From Reichenbachiella sp. (GTDB taxonomy: Bacteria; Bacteroidota; Bacteroidia; Cytophagales; Cyclobacteriaceae), in the NCBI RefSeq assembly GCF_033344935.1, contig NZ_JAWPMM010000001.1, positions 2,156,001-2,220,000 of the forward strand: a stretch of DNA of 64,000 nucleotides. The letters are read 5' to 3'. Both the position numbers and the translations under genes were made by a program. The notes under the pieces were generated by a model. The model searched no databases. It was not told the DNA's origin and saw only the letters and a program-made list of their open reading frames with translations. The number at the start of each line of letters is the position of its first letter. Positions within the stretch are counted from its first letter, which is position 1. Shown one piece after another: positions 16,009-25,303 of the stretch.

Positions 16009-18396
16009 ATGAAACACACTTATCAAGTTACTGGCTTATCGTGCAATGGATGCAAATCGCACGTAGAAGAATCGTTGTCTAAGATTCCTCATGTAGATGA
16101 TGTGGAAGTGAGTCTCAAAGAAGGCAAAGTAGAAATCGAAATGTCTGAGCATATACCGCTTTCTTCTTTTCAAAATGTCTTAGCCGATTCTCAGTACGAC
16201 ATTTATCCAGAAGATCACAAAGTAGAAGAAAAGAAACTGGCGCCGTTACCATCTATAGGTGCAGGCGGTGTGTATTACTGTCCGATGCATTGTGAAGGCG
16301 ACAAGACTTATGCAAAGCCCGGTCATTGTCCAGTTTGCGGGATGGATCTGGTGCCTGAAGTCTCTTCGGAAAATGCTAACGAATCAGAGGAGGACAAATC
16401 ATATCAGGATTTGTTAAGGAAATTTAGAGTAGCTACGGCTTTTACTATTCCTATTTTTATCATAGCCATGTCTGAAATGATACCTGGCAATCCATTGTTT
16501 GAATGGATGCCAGTGATGTATTGGAATTGGGTGCAATTGATACTCTCTATTCCTGTGGTATTTTATGCGACCTGGATGTTTTTTCAAAGAGCATATGCCT
16601 CCATTAGATCTGGGATGTATAATATGTTTACCTTAATCGGAATAGGAGCAGGAGTGGCCTGGTTATTTAGCTTGTTCGGATTGCTATTTCCACAAGTGTT
16701 TCCTGATCATTTTAGAACAGCATCAGGTAGTATTCATATGTACTTTGAGTCCGCAGCTGTTATTTTAACTTTAGTGCTACTAGGGCAATTGTTGGAGGTA
16801 CGAGCACATAGAAAAACGAATAGCGCAGTGAAGCAACTGCTTCAGCTAGCCCCCAATAAAGCCATTAAAGTAGAGCAAGGCAAGGAATTGGAGATTTCCA
16901 TTGACCAAATTCGAGTCGGAGATATCCTGCGTGTAAAGCCAGGCGATAAAATTCCAGTCGACGGTGAAATTATTGAAGGAGAAAGTATCATCGACGAGTC
17001 TATGATTACAGGCGAGTCGGTTCCTGTTCATAAAACAATGAAAGATCATGTAAGCGCCGGAACAGTCAATGGCAAACAGTCCTTTCTAATGAAAGCAAAT
17101 AAGGTGGGAGCGGATACTTTGTTAGCTCAAATCATTGGGATGGTGAAGCAGGCGAGCAGAAGTCGAGCGCCTATTCAGAAACTAGCGGATAAGATATCAA
17201 GCTATTTTGTACCTGCAGTGGTGGCAGTATCTATCATTACTTTTTTGGTTTGGTTAGTTTTTGGCCCAGAGCCATCTATGGTTTATGCTTTGGTGAATGC
17301 CATTGCGGTGTTAATTATAGCCTGTCCATGTGCTTTGGGTTTGGCGACACCGATGTCTGTGATGGTAGGCGTAGGTAAAGGAGCAGAATTAGGCGTTTTG
17401 ATCAAAGAAGCGGCTTCATTAGAAAAAATGAATCAAGTGAATACCTTGATTATAGACAAAACTGGGACGGTAACTGAGGGAAAACCTTCGGTGGAGCAGG
17501 TAATCGCTTTTGATTTTGACCAAGAAAAATTGATTAGCCTGATGGCCTCAGTCAATCAACAAAGCGAGCACCCATTGGCGGAGGCCACGGTCAGATATGC
17601 GAATGAAAAAGAAATAGAATTAATCAGAATCGACAATTTCGAATCTATTACTGGTCAAGGCGTGAAGGCCAACGTAGAAGGGGCAGAGGTTTTGATAGGA
17701 AATAAAAGGCTGTTTGAGAATCAGGGAGTGAATTTCACCAACGAGATAAATGAACTAGCTATGAAACAACAAGAATTGGGAAAAACAGTTTCTTATCTGG
17801 TATTTAATTCTAAACTGGTGGGTTTAATCATACTCAGCGATCAAATAAAGAACACTTCACGACAAGCGATTCAGGAATTAAAAGAAAAGGGAATAAAGAT
17901 TATCATGATGACAGGTGATAATGCACTGACGGCTCAGGCGGTCGCAGATGACCTGGAATTAGATGAAGTAGTCGCAGAGTGCTTGCCAGAGGATAAAATG
18001 AACCGTGTAGCAAAACTCAAAGAAGCTGGTAGAGTAGTGGCCATGGCGGGTGATGGGATCAATGATGCCCCGGCATTGGCTCTGGCTGATGTGGGAATTG
18101 CGATGGGGACCGGTACAGATGTAGCTATCGAAAGTGCAGCGATTACTTTGGTCAAAGGTGATTTACATGGAATTGTAAAAGCCAAGGCATTGAGCGAATC
18201 GGTCATGAGCAACATCAAACAAAATCTGTTTTTCGCGCTAGCCTATAATGGACTTGGTGTGCCGCTAGCGGCAGGAGCTTTGTATCCGTTTTTTGGTATA
18301 CTTTTATCACCGATGATAGCAGCCGTAGCCATGAGTTTTAGTTCAGTTTCTGTCATAACAAACGCACTTCGTTTGAGGACTTTGAAAATCAGCTGA
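16009..18396 (+). CDS. copA: Copper-translocating P-type ATPase
   Basis: A P1B-type ATPase of 795 aa that exports Cu(I) across the inner membrane. In order: an HMA domain with GLSCNGC (Cys12, Cys15), a heavy-metal-binding YHS-like segment (CPMH...CPVCGMDLVPE, about residues 89-117), membrane helices, the actuator loop with TGES, the intramembrane CPC in IACPCALGL (about residue 440), the phosphorylated aspartate in DKTGT (about 483) and the hinge GDGINDAP (about 681). The two N-terminal metal sites plus CPC point to Cu(I)/Ag(I). It follows the HMA-AraC regulator and is the only structural gene of the module visible here. Confidence 0.93.
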   Translation: MKHTYQVTGLSCNGCKSHVEESLSKIPHVDDVEVSLKEGKVEIEMSEHIPLSSFQNVLADSQYDIYPEDHKVEEKKLAPLPSIGAGGVYYCPMHCEGDKTYAKPGHCPVCGMDLVPEVSSENANESEEDKSYQDLLRKFRVATAFTIPIFIIAMSEMIPGNPLFEWMPVMYWNWVQLILSIPVVFYATWMFFQRAYASIRSGMYNMFTLIGIGAGVAWLFSLFGLLFPQVFPDHFRTASGSIHMYFESAAVILTLVLLGQLLEVRAHRKTNSAVKQLLQLAPNKAIKVEQGKELEISIDQIRVGDILRVKPGDKIPVDGEIIEGESIIDESMITGESVPVHKTMKDHVSAGTVNGKQSFLMKANKVGADTLLAQIIGMVKQASRSRAPIQKLADKISSYFVPAVVAVSIITFLVWLVFGPEPSMVYALVNAIAVLIIACPCALGLATPMSVMVGVGKGAELGVLIKEAASLEKMNQVNTLIIDKTGTVTEGKPSVEQVIAFDFDQEKLISLMASVNQQSEHPLAEATVRYANEKEIELIRIDNFESITGQGVKANVEGAEVLIGNKRLFENQGVNFTNEINELAMKQQELGKTVSYLVFNSKLVGLIILSDQIKNTSRQAIQELKEKGIKIIMMTGDNALTAQAVADDLELDEVVAECLPEDKMNRVAKLKEAGRVVAMAGDGINDAPALALADVGIAMGTGTDVAIESAAITLVKGDLHGIVKAKALSESVMSNIKQNLFFALAYNGLGVPLAAGALYPFFGILLSPMIAAVAMSFSSVSVITNALRLRTLKIS

Positions 18397-18460
18397 AATC
18401 AATTTTCAGGTATTGAAATAGCTAAGAAAAGTCAGTAGTTTTTTATTAGCATTTTATCAT

Positions 18461-18468
18461 TAACTTTG
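18461..18468 (+). promoter_or_regulatory. Candidate -7 box of dnaN
   Basis: TAACTTTG matches the Bacteroidota TAnnTTTG consensus exactly, 67 bp before the dnaN ATG, with a T-rich tract (18439-18444) near the expected upstream-element position. Confidence 0.4.
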
Positions 18469-18535
18469 GCTGAATTTTGGGGTGGCTTTGCTCCATGCAA
18501 TTTCTGAATCTACAAACTTAAATATAGACTAGCGA

Positions 18536-19663
18536 ATGAAATTTATAGTTTCTTCCTCTTACCTACTCAAACAGTTATCCGCCATCAATGGCGTAATCAC
18601 TACCAATCCTGTAGTTCCAATTTTGGAAAACTTCCTGTTTGAAATCAATGATGGTAAACTGACCATAACTGCCTCTGACTTGCAAACTTCTATGATCACT
18701 GAGCTGGAAGTAGAAGCTAAGGAAAATGGTAGTATAGCCGTACCATCAAAAATATTATTAGAGACGCTGAGAAATCTTCCAGAGCAGCCAGTTACTTTTA
18801 GTATTGACGAAGAAACTTATAGCATCGAAATCAATTCTGATAACGGTCGATATAAATTGGCCGGAGAGAATGCTACTGATTTCCCTAAGGTGCCAAACGT
18901 GTCTGATGGAAATGATGTGAACATCTCTTCTGACGTTTTGGGCAATGCTATTAACAATACTATTCTGGCAACCAGTAGTGATGAACTTAGACCTGCCATG
19001 ACAGGAGTCTATTTGAACTTGTCAGAAACGAATACCACTTTCGTAGCTACGGATGGACATCGTTTGATTAGATACAGAAGAGTAGATATTGCTTCGGACA
19101 ATGGAGCAAGCATGATCATTCCTAGAAAAGCATTGACCTTGCTAAAGTCTACTTTACCAAGTAGCAATACCAACGTGAATGTGCAGTACAACGTAGCGAA
19201 TGCTTTTTTTAAGTTCGACGGTATTCACATGGTTTGTCGATTGATCGATGAACGTTTCCCTGATTACGAAAACGTAATTCCTGCCAACAACGACAATGAA
19301 ATGATCATTGACAGAACAGAGTTGTTGGGATCGTTGAAGCGTATTGCGATTTATGCCAACAAAACTACGCATCAGGTAAGGTTGAAGATCACAGGTAGCG
19401 AATTAGTGATTTCATCTGAGGATTTAGATTTCTCAAATGAGGCTAACGAAAGGTTATCATGCGATCACAATGGAGCTGACATTGAAATAGGGTTCAATGG
19501 TAAATTCTTGATTGAGATGTTAGCTAACATAGATTCAACTCAGGTTTCTATGAAGTTTTCAGAACCAAATAAGGCCGGATTGATCTTCCCAGTTGACAAA
19601 GATGATAACGAAGATTTGTTGATGCTCGTAATGCCAGTGATGTTGAGCAACTACTCGGCCTAA
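18536..19663 (+). CDS. dnaN: DNA polymerase III subunit beta (sliding clamp)
   Basis: The replication sliding clamp, 375 aa, which forms a dimeric ring around DNA and tethers polymerase III and repair enzymes. The sequence has the three repeated clamp domains. Typical stretches are MKFIVSSSYLLKQLSAINGVI at the start, PILENFLFEI, ATDGHRLIRYR in the second domain, RFPDYENVIP, and a hydrophobic C-terminus (LMLVMPVMLSNYSA) that corresponds to the peptide-binding pocket. It is not next to dnaA or recF, so this is not an origin region, which is normal in Bacteroidota. It stands alone between the copper module and a convergent gene, with its own terminator. Confidence 0.97.
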   Translation: MKFIVSSSYLLKQLSAINGVITTNPVVPILENFLFEINDGKLTITASDLQTSMITELEVEAKENGSIAVPSKILLETLRNLPEQPVTFSIDEETYSIEINSDNGRYKLAGENATDFPKVPNVSDGNDVNISSDVLGNAINNTILATSSDELRPAMTGVYLNLSETNTTFVATDGHRLIRYRRVDIASDNGASMIIPRKALTLLKSTLPSSNTNVNVQYNVANAFFKFDGIHMVCRLIDERFPDYENVIPANNDNEMIIDRTELLGSLKRIAIYANKTTHQVRLKITGSELVISSEDLDFSNEANERLSCDHNGADIEIGFNGKFLIEMLANIDSTQVSMKFSEPNKAGLIFPVDKDDNEDLLMLVMPVMLSNYSA

Positions 19664-19686
19664 CGAGAGCATCATTTACAAGAAAT

Positions 19687-19722
19687 AAAAAAAAGTCCTG
19701 ATGAAAATCGGGACTTTTTTTA
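19687..19722. terminator. Rho-independent terminator of dnaN
   Basis: AAAAAAAGTCC-TGAT / GAAA / ATC-GGGACTTTTTTT: an A/T-flanked stem followed by seven T on the plus strand. It also ends in a T-run on the minus strand, so it can serve the convergent gene too. Confidence 0.85.
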
Positions 19723-19742
19723 TACTCCGAAAATAAGGCAAG

Positions 19743-20873
19743 TTAATTGCCCAATGCCAATTTCTCTTTTTCGTTCAGCTTGATGTAGTTGAAGTCTTCC
19801 CAGAAATTCTCAGAAAACGTAGAGGCCTGGTGGAAGAAGATGTCACTTTTTGAAAGTGCTTCCGAAAGTTGAGGTTTGTCGGTGATAGTTTCAAAGTCAG
19901 TTACAACCAACAATGCTTCAAATGTGACCGCTTCTCCATGCTGATCCCACTCACCTAAGTAGGAAACGCGATGGATATACCAGCTATTGTTTACTTCCTT
20001 ATATTCCTCTGTCCATTTTACTTTCTTCCAGAAAGTTTGACCTTCCAGCAGCGGTTCATATTCGGTTCGAATGACTGCTTTAGATTCAGCATCAATGTAA
20101 ATGATTCCTCTGCAATCTGCTTTTTTAGTTTTTGGTTCAAAGTTGATTTGAAAAACTTCTTTTCCATCATACCACGTCAGACCCTCTTTAGTAAAAGTGT
20201 AATGATCTAATTTTTCCTTTTTAATGAAGCTGTCCGTTCTTCTTGTGATACCATCAATCATATCAGTAGCGTGCCCATTAATCAAAGGCATCTCTAAGGT
20301 GTCAAGCAAGGCAAATGTTTTCTTTCGTGTTTTGCGCGCATGGATTGTTGGCTTTTCTTTACTGTATATCGTGGGGTAATAAATATCAAAAATGCCTTCA
20401 GCCAAATAGATACAATCCTTATCTGTACTGAGCGTTTCTTTGTAGTAGGAGGAGAGCAATTGGTCAGAATATTCATAGTTGATCTGATGATGGTTGTTTA
20501 CATCTTCCAGTACCTGATCTGCAGTTACTACCACCACTTCTTCAAGCATTTCTGCCTTAGGTTTAAGCACTATGGACAGGTTAGTGTTGTCAGTATCTAA
20601 TGGAATGGCAGCGGTTTCATAGCCTATAAATTTGATAAAGAGCATATTTTCAGCTCGATGATAATTGATCTGAAATACAAACTCCCCCTGAAGATTTGTC
20701 GTTGTGCCTGTATGATTATATATGATGTTTGCAAAAGCCAGCGGCTGGTTAGTCGACTGATCAATGACTTTGCCGGAAACTTTTAAAGAAGTCCCTTCAT
20801 CTAGGTTAGGAAGGTTGGCTTGTGATCCGATCGCTATCAGTAGCAATACGGATAATAGAACCAATCGCTTCAT
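19743..20873 (-). CDS. Exported CarboxypepD_reg-like domain protein
   Basis: A 376-aa exported protein. A signal peptide (to about residue 19, QANLP) is followed by a carboxypeptidase-regulatory-like beta-sandwich at about residues 30-110, with VSGKVIDQSTNQPLAFANI and TTTNLQGEF, the hallmark of this Bacteroidota envelope domain. The remaining 260 residues are an uncharacterised domain containing VVVTADQVLEDVN, YSKEKPTIHARKTRKK and a beta-rich DAESKAVIRTEYEP part. The family sits in the periplasm or outer membrane, but no plug or barrel follows, so it is not a TonB receptor. Function unknown. Confidence 0.7.
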   Translation of the reverse strand: MKRLVLLSVLLLIAIGSQANLPNLDEGTSLKVSGKVIDQSTNQPLAFANIIYNHTGTTTNLQGEFVFQINYHRAENMLFIKFIGYETAAIPLDTDNTNLSIVLKPKAEMLEEVVVVTADQVLEDVNNHHQINYEYSDQLLSSYYKETLSTDKDCIYLAEGIFDIYYPTIYSKEKPTIHARKTRKKTFALLDTLEMPLINGHATDMIDGITRRTDSFIKKEKLDHYTFTKEGLTWYDGKEVFQINFEPKTKKADCRGIIYIDAESKAVIRTEYEPLLEGQTFWKKVKWTEEYKEVNNSWYIHRVSYLGEWDQHGEAVTFEALLVVTDFETITDKPQLSEALSKSDIFFHQASTFSENFWEDFNYIKLNEKEKLALGN

Positions 20874-21052
20874 GTTAGTAGTATCTTAATATCTAATAAT
20901 TTAAAATCTTTCGTAGCTGATTATTAGAATAATACCAATCCGATAGCTGGTGAATGGAGTAGCTAATTTAGTCAATATTATACTATTTCTAGTATTTATT
21001 GGTCACATCTAAAGCTGCCATTCGTCGAAATTGCACTTATAGAGTATTGTAA

Positions 21053-21076
21053 TAATTCCATAATTTCATGGAATTA
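21053..21076. terminator. Stem-loop downstream of the TlpA-like gene
   Basis: TAATTCCAT, loop AATTTC, ATGGAATTA: a perfect 9-bp stem lying 9 bp past the stop of the minus-strand TlpA-like gene. No strong T-run follows, so it may only stabilise the 3' end. Confidence 0.4.
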
Positions 21077-21084
21077 TATAAAAA

Positions 21085-22461
21085 CTAGGATTTTACAGCA
21101 AACCTATCAAATAGACTTCTTGTCTGAGGATCCGATGGGCGAGGAGCATTTGGGTCTACAATGTTGCCTTCTGGATCAATGATTATAAACCTTGGAATGC
21201 CATCAATAGCATAAGCTTTTACAAAGTCAGACTGCCAATCACTATCAGCGAATAACTGTACGCCTTTAAGATCCTTGTCCGCGACCATATTTTGCCATTT
21301 TTCAAAATCTTTCTCCGTATCAATTGAAATACTAACAAACTCGATTGGAGCATTGTGGTAGTCGCTTTCCAATTGCTTTAATGCAGGAATTTCTCTCAAA
21401 CAAGGCCCGCACCAGGTAGCCCAAACATCAACATATAGGTATTTCCCATTTAGATCTTGTAAACCAACTGTTTCTCCATTAATGCTTTGGTACGCAAAAG
21501 AAGGTGAGGGCATGCCCACCTGCAGTTTTCTGATTTTTTCTATTTTGTCGCTAAGCTTAGCAACAATAGCGCTATCTGTACTAATAGAAACAATACCGTT
21601 GTAAATGGCTTCAGCATCTTCGTTGCCTGCTTCTACATCGTAGACGAAGCTTGGTAGTAGTCCTTGCTGGATTGTAGAGGAACTGATGTTTCTTATAGCT
21701 GCAAAGGCCTCGTCTATTTGACCATGCTGAATCATATAACCAAAATGACTTTGTAGCAAACTTTTGTAATTTCTTAGGCTATTGAAATCACTTTCATTGT
21801 TTACATCTACTGTAGTTATATTCTGGTTGAAGTCCGCAGATGCTTTAAATTCGAAGTCTTTCGTTGCGTATTGGTGATAGTATTCGTAATTGATGAATTG
21901 CGTTTGATATTCATACCCTAGATTTCTATTCTCCAATTCAACGAAATCCTTATCCTTGATTTGTGAAGTGGAGAGAAGTTCCTTCATTTTTGAATCCCAG
22001 TTTTGCAAAGTAGAGATAAAATCTGATTCTTCTTTTGAGAACAAGGTCTGAAAATCAACAGTCAGCTCTTCGTCCAAGCGCGCTTTGTTGGCCAGGTAGT
22101 TATTGATGTTGGAGCCTTTCCCTTCTCCATTGAAAACTAGTGTTTCATCGAACATAGGTTGATCTAAGGAGAGCTTTACATCAAACCCGTTATCCAAGAA
22201 GATATTGGTTCTTTCTCTACCAGAATAAAAGAGATAAAATCCTCTTTTAAGTCTCAAGGTGTCTGAAAAAGTACCTTCTTCATTCAGATCAATATCATAC
22301 GAATAATCATTGCCTTTAACGGTAACATAGGAGCCATCAGTATTTGTGATGACACCAGAAAGAAGTACGTAATCAATTTTGTCAGTAGGCTGGCAAGCGG
22401 CAGAAACAAGTAGCAGGGCGGCTATATAAAATGAGTGGAGTTTTTTGAGTTTTTTTGACAT
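21085..22461 (-). CDS. TlpA-family thioredoxin-like lipoprotein
   Basis: A 458-aa exported thiol-disulfide protein. The N-terminus has a hydrophobic stretch ending SAAC, so Cys23 is a probable though not ideal lipid-attachment site. Residues to about 310 are a Bacteroidota-specific beta and helical region (DUF4369-like at its start: SGVITNTDGSYVTVKG). The C-terminal 140 residues are a thioredoxin fold with the redox motif WCGPC in VDVWATWCGPCLREIPAL and the cis-proline region GIPRFIIID. It probably reduces periplasmic disulfides; the target is unknown. It lies 31 bp downstream of a PAS kinase gene on the same strand. Confidence 0.85.
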   Translation of the reverse strand: MSKKLKKLHSFYIAALLLVSAACQPTDKIDYVLLSGVITNTDGSYVTVKGNDYSYDIDLNEEGTFSDTLRLKRGFYLFYSGRERTNIFLDNGFDVKLSLDQPMFDETLVFNGEGKGSNINNYLANKARLDEELTVDFQTLFSKEESDFISTLQNWDSKMKELLSTSQIKDKDFVELENRNLGYEYQTQFINYEYYHQYATKDFEFKASADFNQNITTVDVNNESDFNSLRNYKSLLQSHFGYMIQHGQIDEAFAAIRNISSSTIQQGLLPSFVYDVEAGNEDAEAIYNGIVSISTDSAIVAKLSDKIEKIRKLQVGMPSPSFAYQSINGETVGLQDLNGKYLYVDVWATWCGPCLREIPALKQLESDYHNAPIEFVSISIDTEKDFEKWQNMVADKDLKGVQLFADSDWQSDFVKAYAIDGIPRFIIIDPEGNIVDPNAPRPSDPQTRSLFDRFAVKS

Positions 22462-22491
22462 GGGTAATGTGGTTTGTTTATACCAAGTTAA

Positions 22492-24066
22492 CTATTCTTT
22501 AGGTAGCTCAATAATAAATTTAGATCCTTGGTGCAGTTGACTTTCTACTTTGATTTTGCCATTTAAGGCATTGACATGATTTTTAACCAAGTACAGACCT
22601 AAGCCTCTGCCATCCATCTTGCCATCTAGTTTTTCATAAATGAGGAAGAGTCTATTTTCATCCGCTTCTAGGTCTATCCCGATACCATTGTCACAAATCG
22701 AAAGTACGTATTTGTCACTAGTCTCCTCAAAACTAATTTTCACCTTTGGCTGTACATCCGACCGTCTGAATTTGATAGCATTATCAACGAGATAGGAGAG
22801 TATGTTTTTAATGAAGTCATGGACAGATTTCAACTGGGCATCTGGCATGATATCAAATTCTATCTGAATGTTGTTGTCTTCAATTACATTCTTGAATGTC
22901 ACTAAAATATCATGAACCATAGGGTAGAGGTCGATGACTTCACGAAGTTTTTTCTGTCCTTCTCGTACGGTTAATGTTTGATTCAGGTCTTTTATTATCT
23001 GGTCGAGATTAACGGTGCTTTGCTCGATTAAGTTTAGAATTTCGAGATTGTCAGAGGTGACTGAAGACTTGTCAAAAATCTTTGTAAGCCCCATCATATT
23101 CGAGAGTGGGCTTCTGAGATTATGAGAAATAATGAAAGCAAATTCTTCCAAATCTTTATTCTGACCTTTCAATGTTTCAATAAGGTTAGATTTTTCTTTT
23201 TCGCTTTCGACGCGTTCAGTAATATCCTGTACAATCCCGTGTAGCTCGTTTCCTTCAATTAAAGAGTTTTGCTCTCCTATAAATGTTGTACCGTCATTAC
23301 GCTGGAAAGTCATCTGATAATCTGTAAGCTTACCACTCTCATTTAGCTCGTCCAAAAGTTCTTCTCTATCTACGGGGTTGGCGTACAGCGCAAAACAATT
23401 CTGCCTAAGAAGTTCTTCTTCGGATTCAAAACCAAACATATCTACCATGGCCTGATTGACAAACAGTAGCTCACCTTTGACATTAGATCTGAAAATAGCT
23501 ACCGGTAAACTGTCTGCCAGCAAATGATACTTTTTCTTCTCTTGAAAAAGTGATTTTGAAATTTCTTTTTGAGTAGTAATGTCTTGTGCAGTTCCGAAAA
23601 GACTATTTGGTTTTTTGTCTTTATCAAAGATGGCTCTTCCTGTAGCGGCAATATACTTGATGTCACCAGACTGCGTTCGAATGCGGTATTCCATTCTTCT
23701 TGAAACTCGACCATTCAAATGATCTCTCATAGACTGGTCAAACATCGGTCTGTCCTCTTCGAATATTTGCTTTCGAAGATGATCAATGTTAGGTCCCTGA
23801 TCTTTGGGGATGTCAAAAATAGTATACATCTCATCCGACCAATAAACTTCATTGGTTCGGGTATTCCATTCCCAACTGCCGATTTTAACTTCCTGCTGTG
23901 CTTGCCTAAGCATGAACTTCAGGTTTTTGTTTTCCTGAAGTAATTTTTTGTTAGGTGGTATGCGCTGCTTGAATCGTCGGCTCCACGCGCCTTGATAAAT
24001 TGAGTATACTCCGCTCCCTAGTATTAACATACCGAGCAGAGCACTCACAGTACTCTGTATCTCCAT
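22492..24066 (-). CDS. PAS-domain sensor histidine kinase
   Basis: A membrane-anchored sensor kinase of about 524 aa. One N-terminal helix (STVSALLGMLILGSGVYSIY) is followed by a coiled-coil-like segment, a PAS/PAC domain of the PAS_3 type (IGSWEWNTRTNEVYWSDEMYTIF ... GTAQDITTQKEI), a second PAS domain (LPVAIFRSNVKGELLFVN ... GIVQDITERVESE), a dimerisation helix with the phospho-acceptor His315 in ISHNLRSPLSN, and a GHKL ATPase domain with the N box (LVDNAIKFR), DNGIGID and GRGLGLYLV. No receiver domain is attached and no response regulator gene is adjacent. I start at the ATG at 24066; another in-frame ATG lies at 24105. Confidence 0.88.
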   Translation of the reverse strand: MEIQSTVSALLGMLILGSGVYSIYQGAWSRRFKQRIPPNKKLLQENKNLKFMLRQAQQEVKIGSWEWNTRTNEVYWSDEMYTIFDIPKDQGPNIDHLRKQIFEEDRPMFDQSMRDHLNGRVSRRMEYRIRTQSGDIKYIAATGRAIFDKDKKPNSLFGTAQDITTQKEISKSLFQEKKKYHLLADSLPVAIFRSNVKGELLFVNQAMVDMFGFESEEELLRQNCFALYANPVDREELLDELNESGKLTDYQMTFQRNDGTTFIGEQNSLIEGNELHGIVQDITERVESEKEKSNLIETLKGQNKDLEEFAFIISHNLRSPLSNMMGLTKIFDKSSVTSDNLEILNLIEQSTVNLDQIIKDLNQTLTVREGQKKLREVIDLYPMVHDILVTFKNVIEDNNIQIEFDIMPDAQLKSVHDFIKNILSYLVDNAIKFRRSDVQPKVKISFEETSDKYVLSICDNGIGIDLEADENRLFLIYEKLDGKMDGRGLGLYLVKNHVNALNGKIKVESQLHQGSKFIIELPKE

Positions 24067-24326
24067 AAATGCTACTCTGCGAAACTGGTACAGGTGGATG
24101 TACATTTCGCATTTATTTAATCTAACCTTTCTTTCTCAAGCCTAATCTATAGCAAAAGAAAATCCCAGCCAAGAATTCAAAAAAAACTTTAAACTAAGCT
24201 TGAATATTTTTATCGTAACTGGCTGATTATCAGTGGTAAAAAACTATTTTATTTTTTCATCCCTTTAAACCTTTCAAAAAGGGGTAAAAATGATAGATTC
24301 GCAGACCTAATTCTAACCCAATCAAA

Positions 24327-25211
24327 ATGAACAAATCAAGAGTACTTGGAGTTGTGCTTGCCTTGCTTGGCGTGGTGCTATTTTCTGCTAAGGCAGTAAT
24401 GGTAAAGCTGGCTTACCAGTATGATGTTGATGCGGTATCGCTGCTGCTTTTGCGCATGTTATTTGCGCTACCATTATACCTAGTGATCGCTTTTGTCAAA
24501 CGCCCGAAAGACCCGAAGGTCATGAAGCCTAAGATCTATTTATGGATTATAGGGCTTGGAGTAGTAGGGTACTACTTAGCAAGCCTCTTTGATTTTATCG
24601 GATTGCAGTTTATTAAAGCAAGCTTGGAGCGAATCATCTTATTTGTTTATCCCACAATTGTTCTTCTTATATCCAGAATATTTTTCAAGAAGCTAATTAC
24701 CAAACGTCAGATGCTGGCGATCGGGCTGACCTACCTTGGTGTGGTGCTTGCCTTCTCACTCGAATTCTCTTTGGAAGGAAAAGGTCTGTTCATAGGAGGC
24801 GGATTGATCTTCTTAAGCGCAATAACTTATGCTTCTTATATCGCTGGTAGTGGATGGTTGATTCCCAAAATAGGTGCAACGGTTTTTACTTCGTATGCCA
24901 TGATTGTTTCCTGCCTATGCGTCTTAGTTCATTATAGTTGGGTTGGGAATTTTGATTTGATGAATTATCCAATGGAGGTATATGGATTAGGTTTTGCCAT
25001 GGCGGTTTTGTCGACGGTTATTCCTTCGTATCTGGTGTCCTACTCGATCAAGATGATTGGAGCACCAAGCTTTGCTATAGTGGCAAGTTTTGGCCCTATT
25101 TCTACGATTTTATTGGCGAGTTATTTCTTGGGTGAGACCATGCATTGGGCACAATGGTTTGGGACGATATTGGTGTTAGTCGGAGTATTCTTTGTTACGA
25201 AAAAAGATTGA
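24327..25211 (+). CDS. EamA/DMT-family transporter
   Basis: A 294-aa integral-membrane protein of the drug/metabolite transporter superfamily. Ten hydrophobic segments form two EamA repeats of about 140 residues. The first repeat begins GVVLALLGVVLFSAKAVMVKLAY; the second ends with the typical GETMHWAQWFGTILVLVGVFFVTKK. The substrate is unknown; relatives export amino acids or metabolites. It stands alone, preceded by a 220-bp spacer that contains an imperfect hairpin (CCCTTT at 24261-24266 with AAAGGG at 24278-24283), possibly regulatory. Confidence 0.88.
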   Translation: MNKSRVLGVVLALLGVVLFSAKAVMVKLAYQYDVDAVSLLLLRMLFALPLYLVIAFVKRPKDPKVMKPKIYLWIIGLGVVGYYLASLFDFIGLQFIKASLERIILFVYPTIVLLISRIFFKKLITKRQMLAIGLTYLGVVLAFSLEFSLEGKGLFIGGGLIFLSAITYASYIAGSGWLIPKIGATVFTSYAMIVSCLCVLVHYSWVGNFDLMNYPMEVYGLGFAMAVLSTVIPSYLVSYSIKMIGAPSFAIVASFGPISTILLASYFLGETMHWAQWFGTILVLVGVFFVTKKD

Positions 25212-25243
25212 CATCTAAAAACTGATATTTGTCATTAATTCAG

Positions 25244-25276
25244 TTTGATAATTTTTCTCAATTGGGTGTATATTTA
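25244..25276 (+). promoter_or_regulatory. Candidate promoter of the nrf operon
   Basis: TTTG (25244-25247), 21-bp spacer, TATATTTA (25269-25276): seven of eight matches to the Bacteroidota element set, 27 bp before the nrfH ATG. No clear Fnr/Crp-type palindrome is seen nearby. Confidence 0.5.
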
Positions 25277-25303
25277 GGTATTAATAATTACCAAAAAGCC
25301 TAA

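Noticed and set aside
18536-19663. dnaN as a marker of the chromosome origin
   Set aside because: No dnaA, recF, gyrB or DnaA-box cluster is nearby, and dnaN is commonly away from the origin in Bacteroidota.
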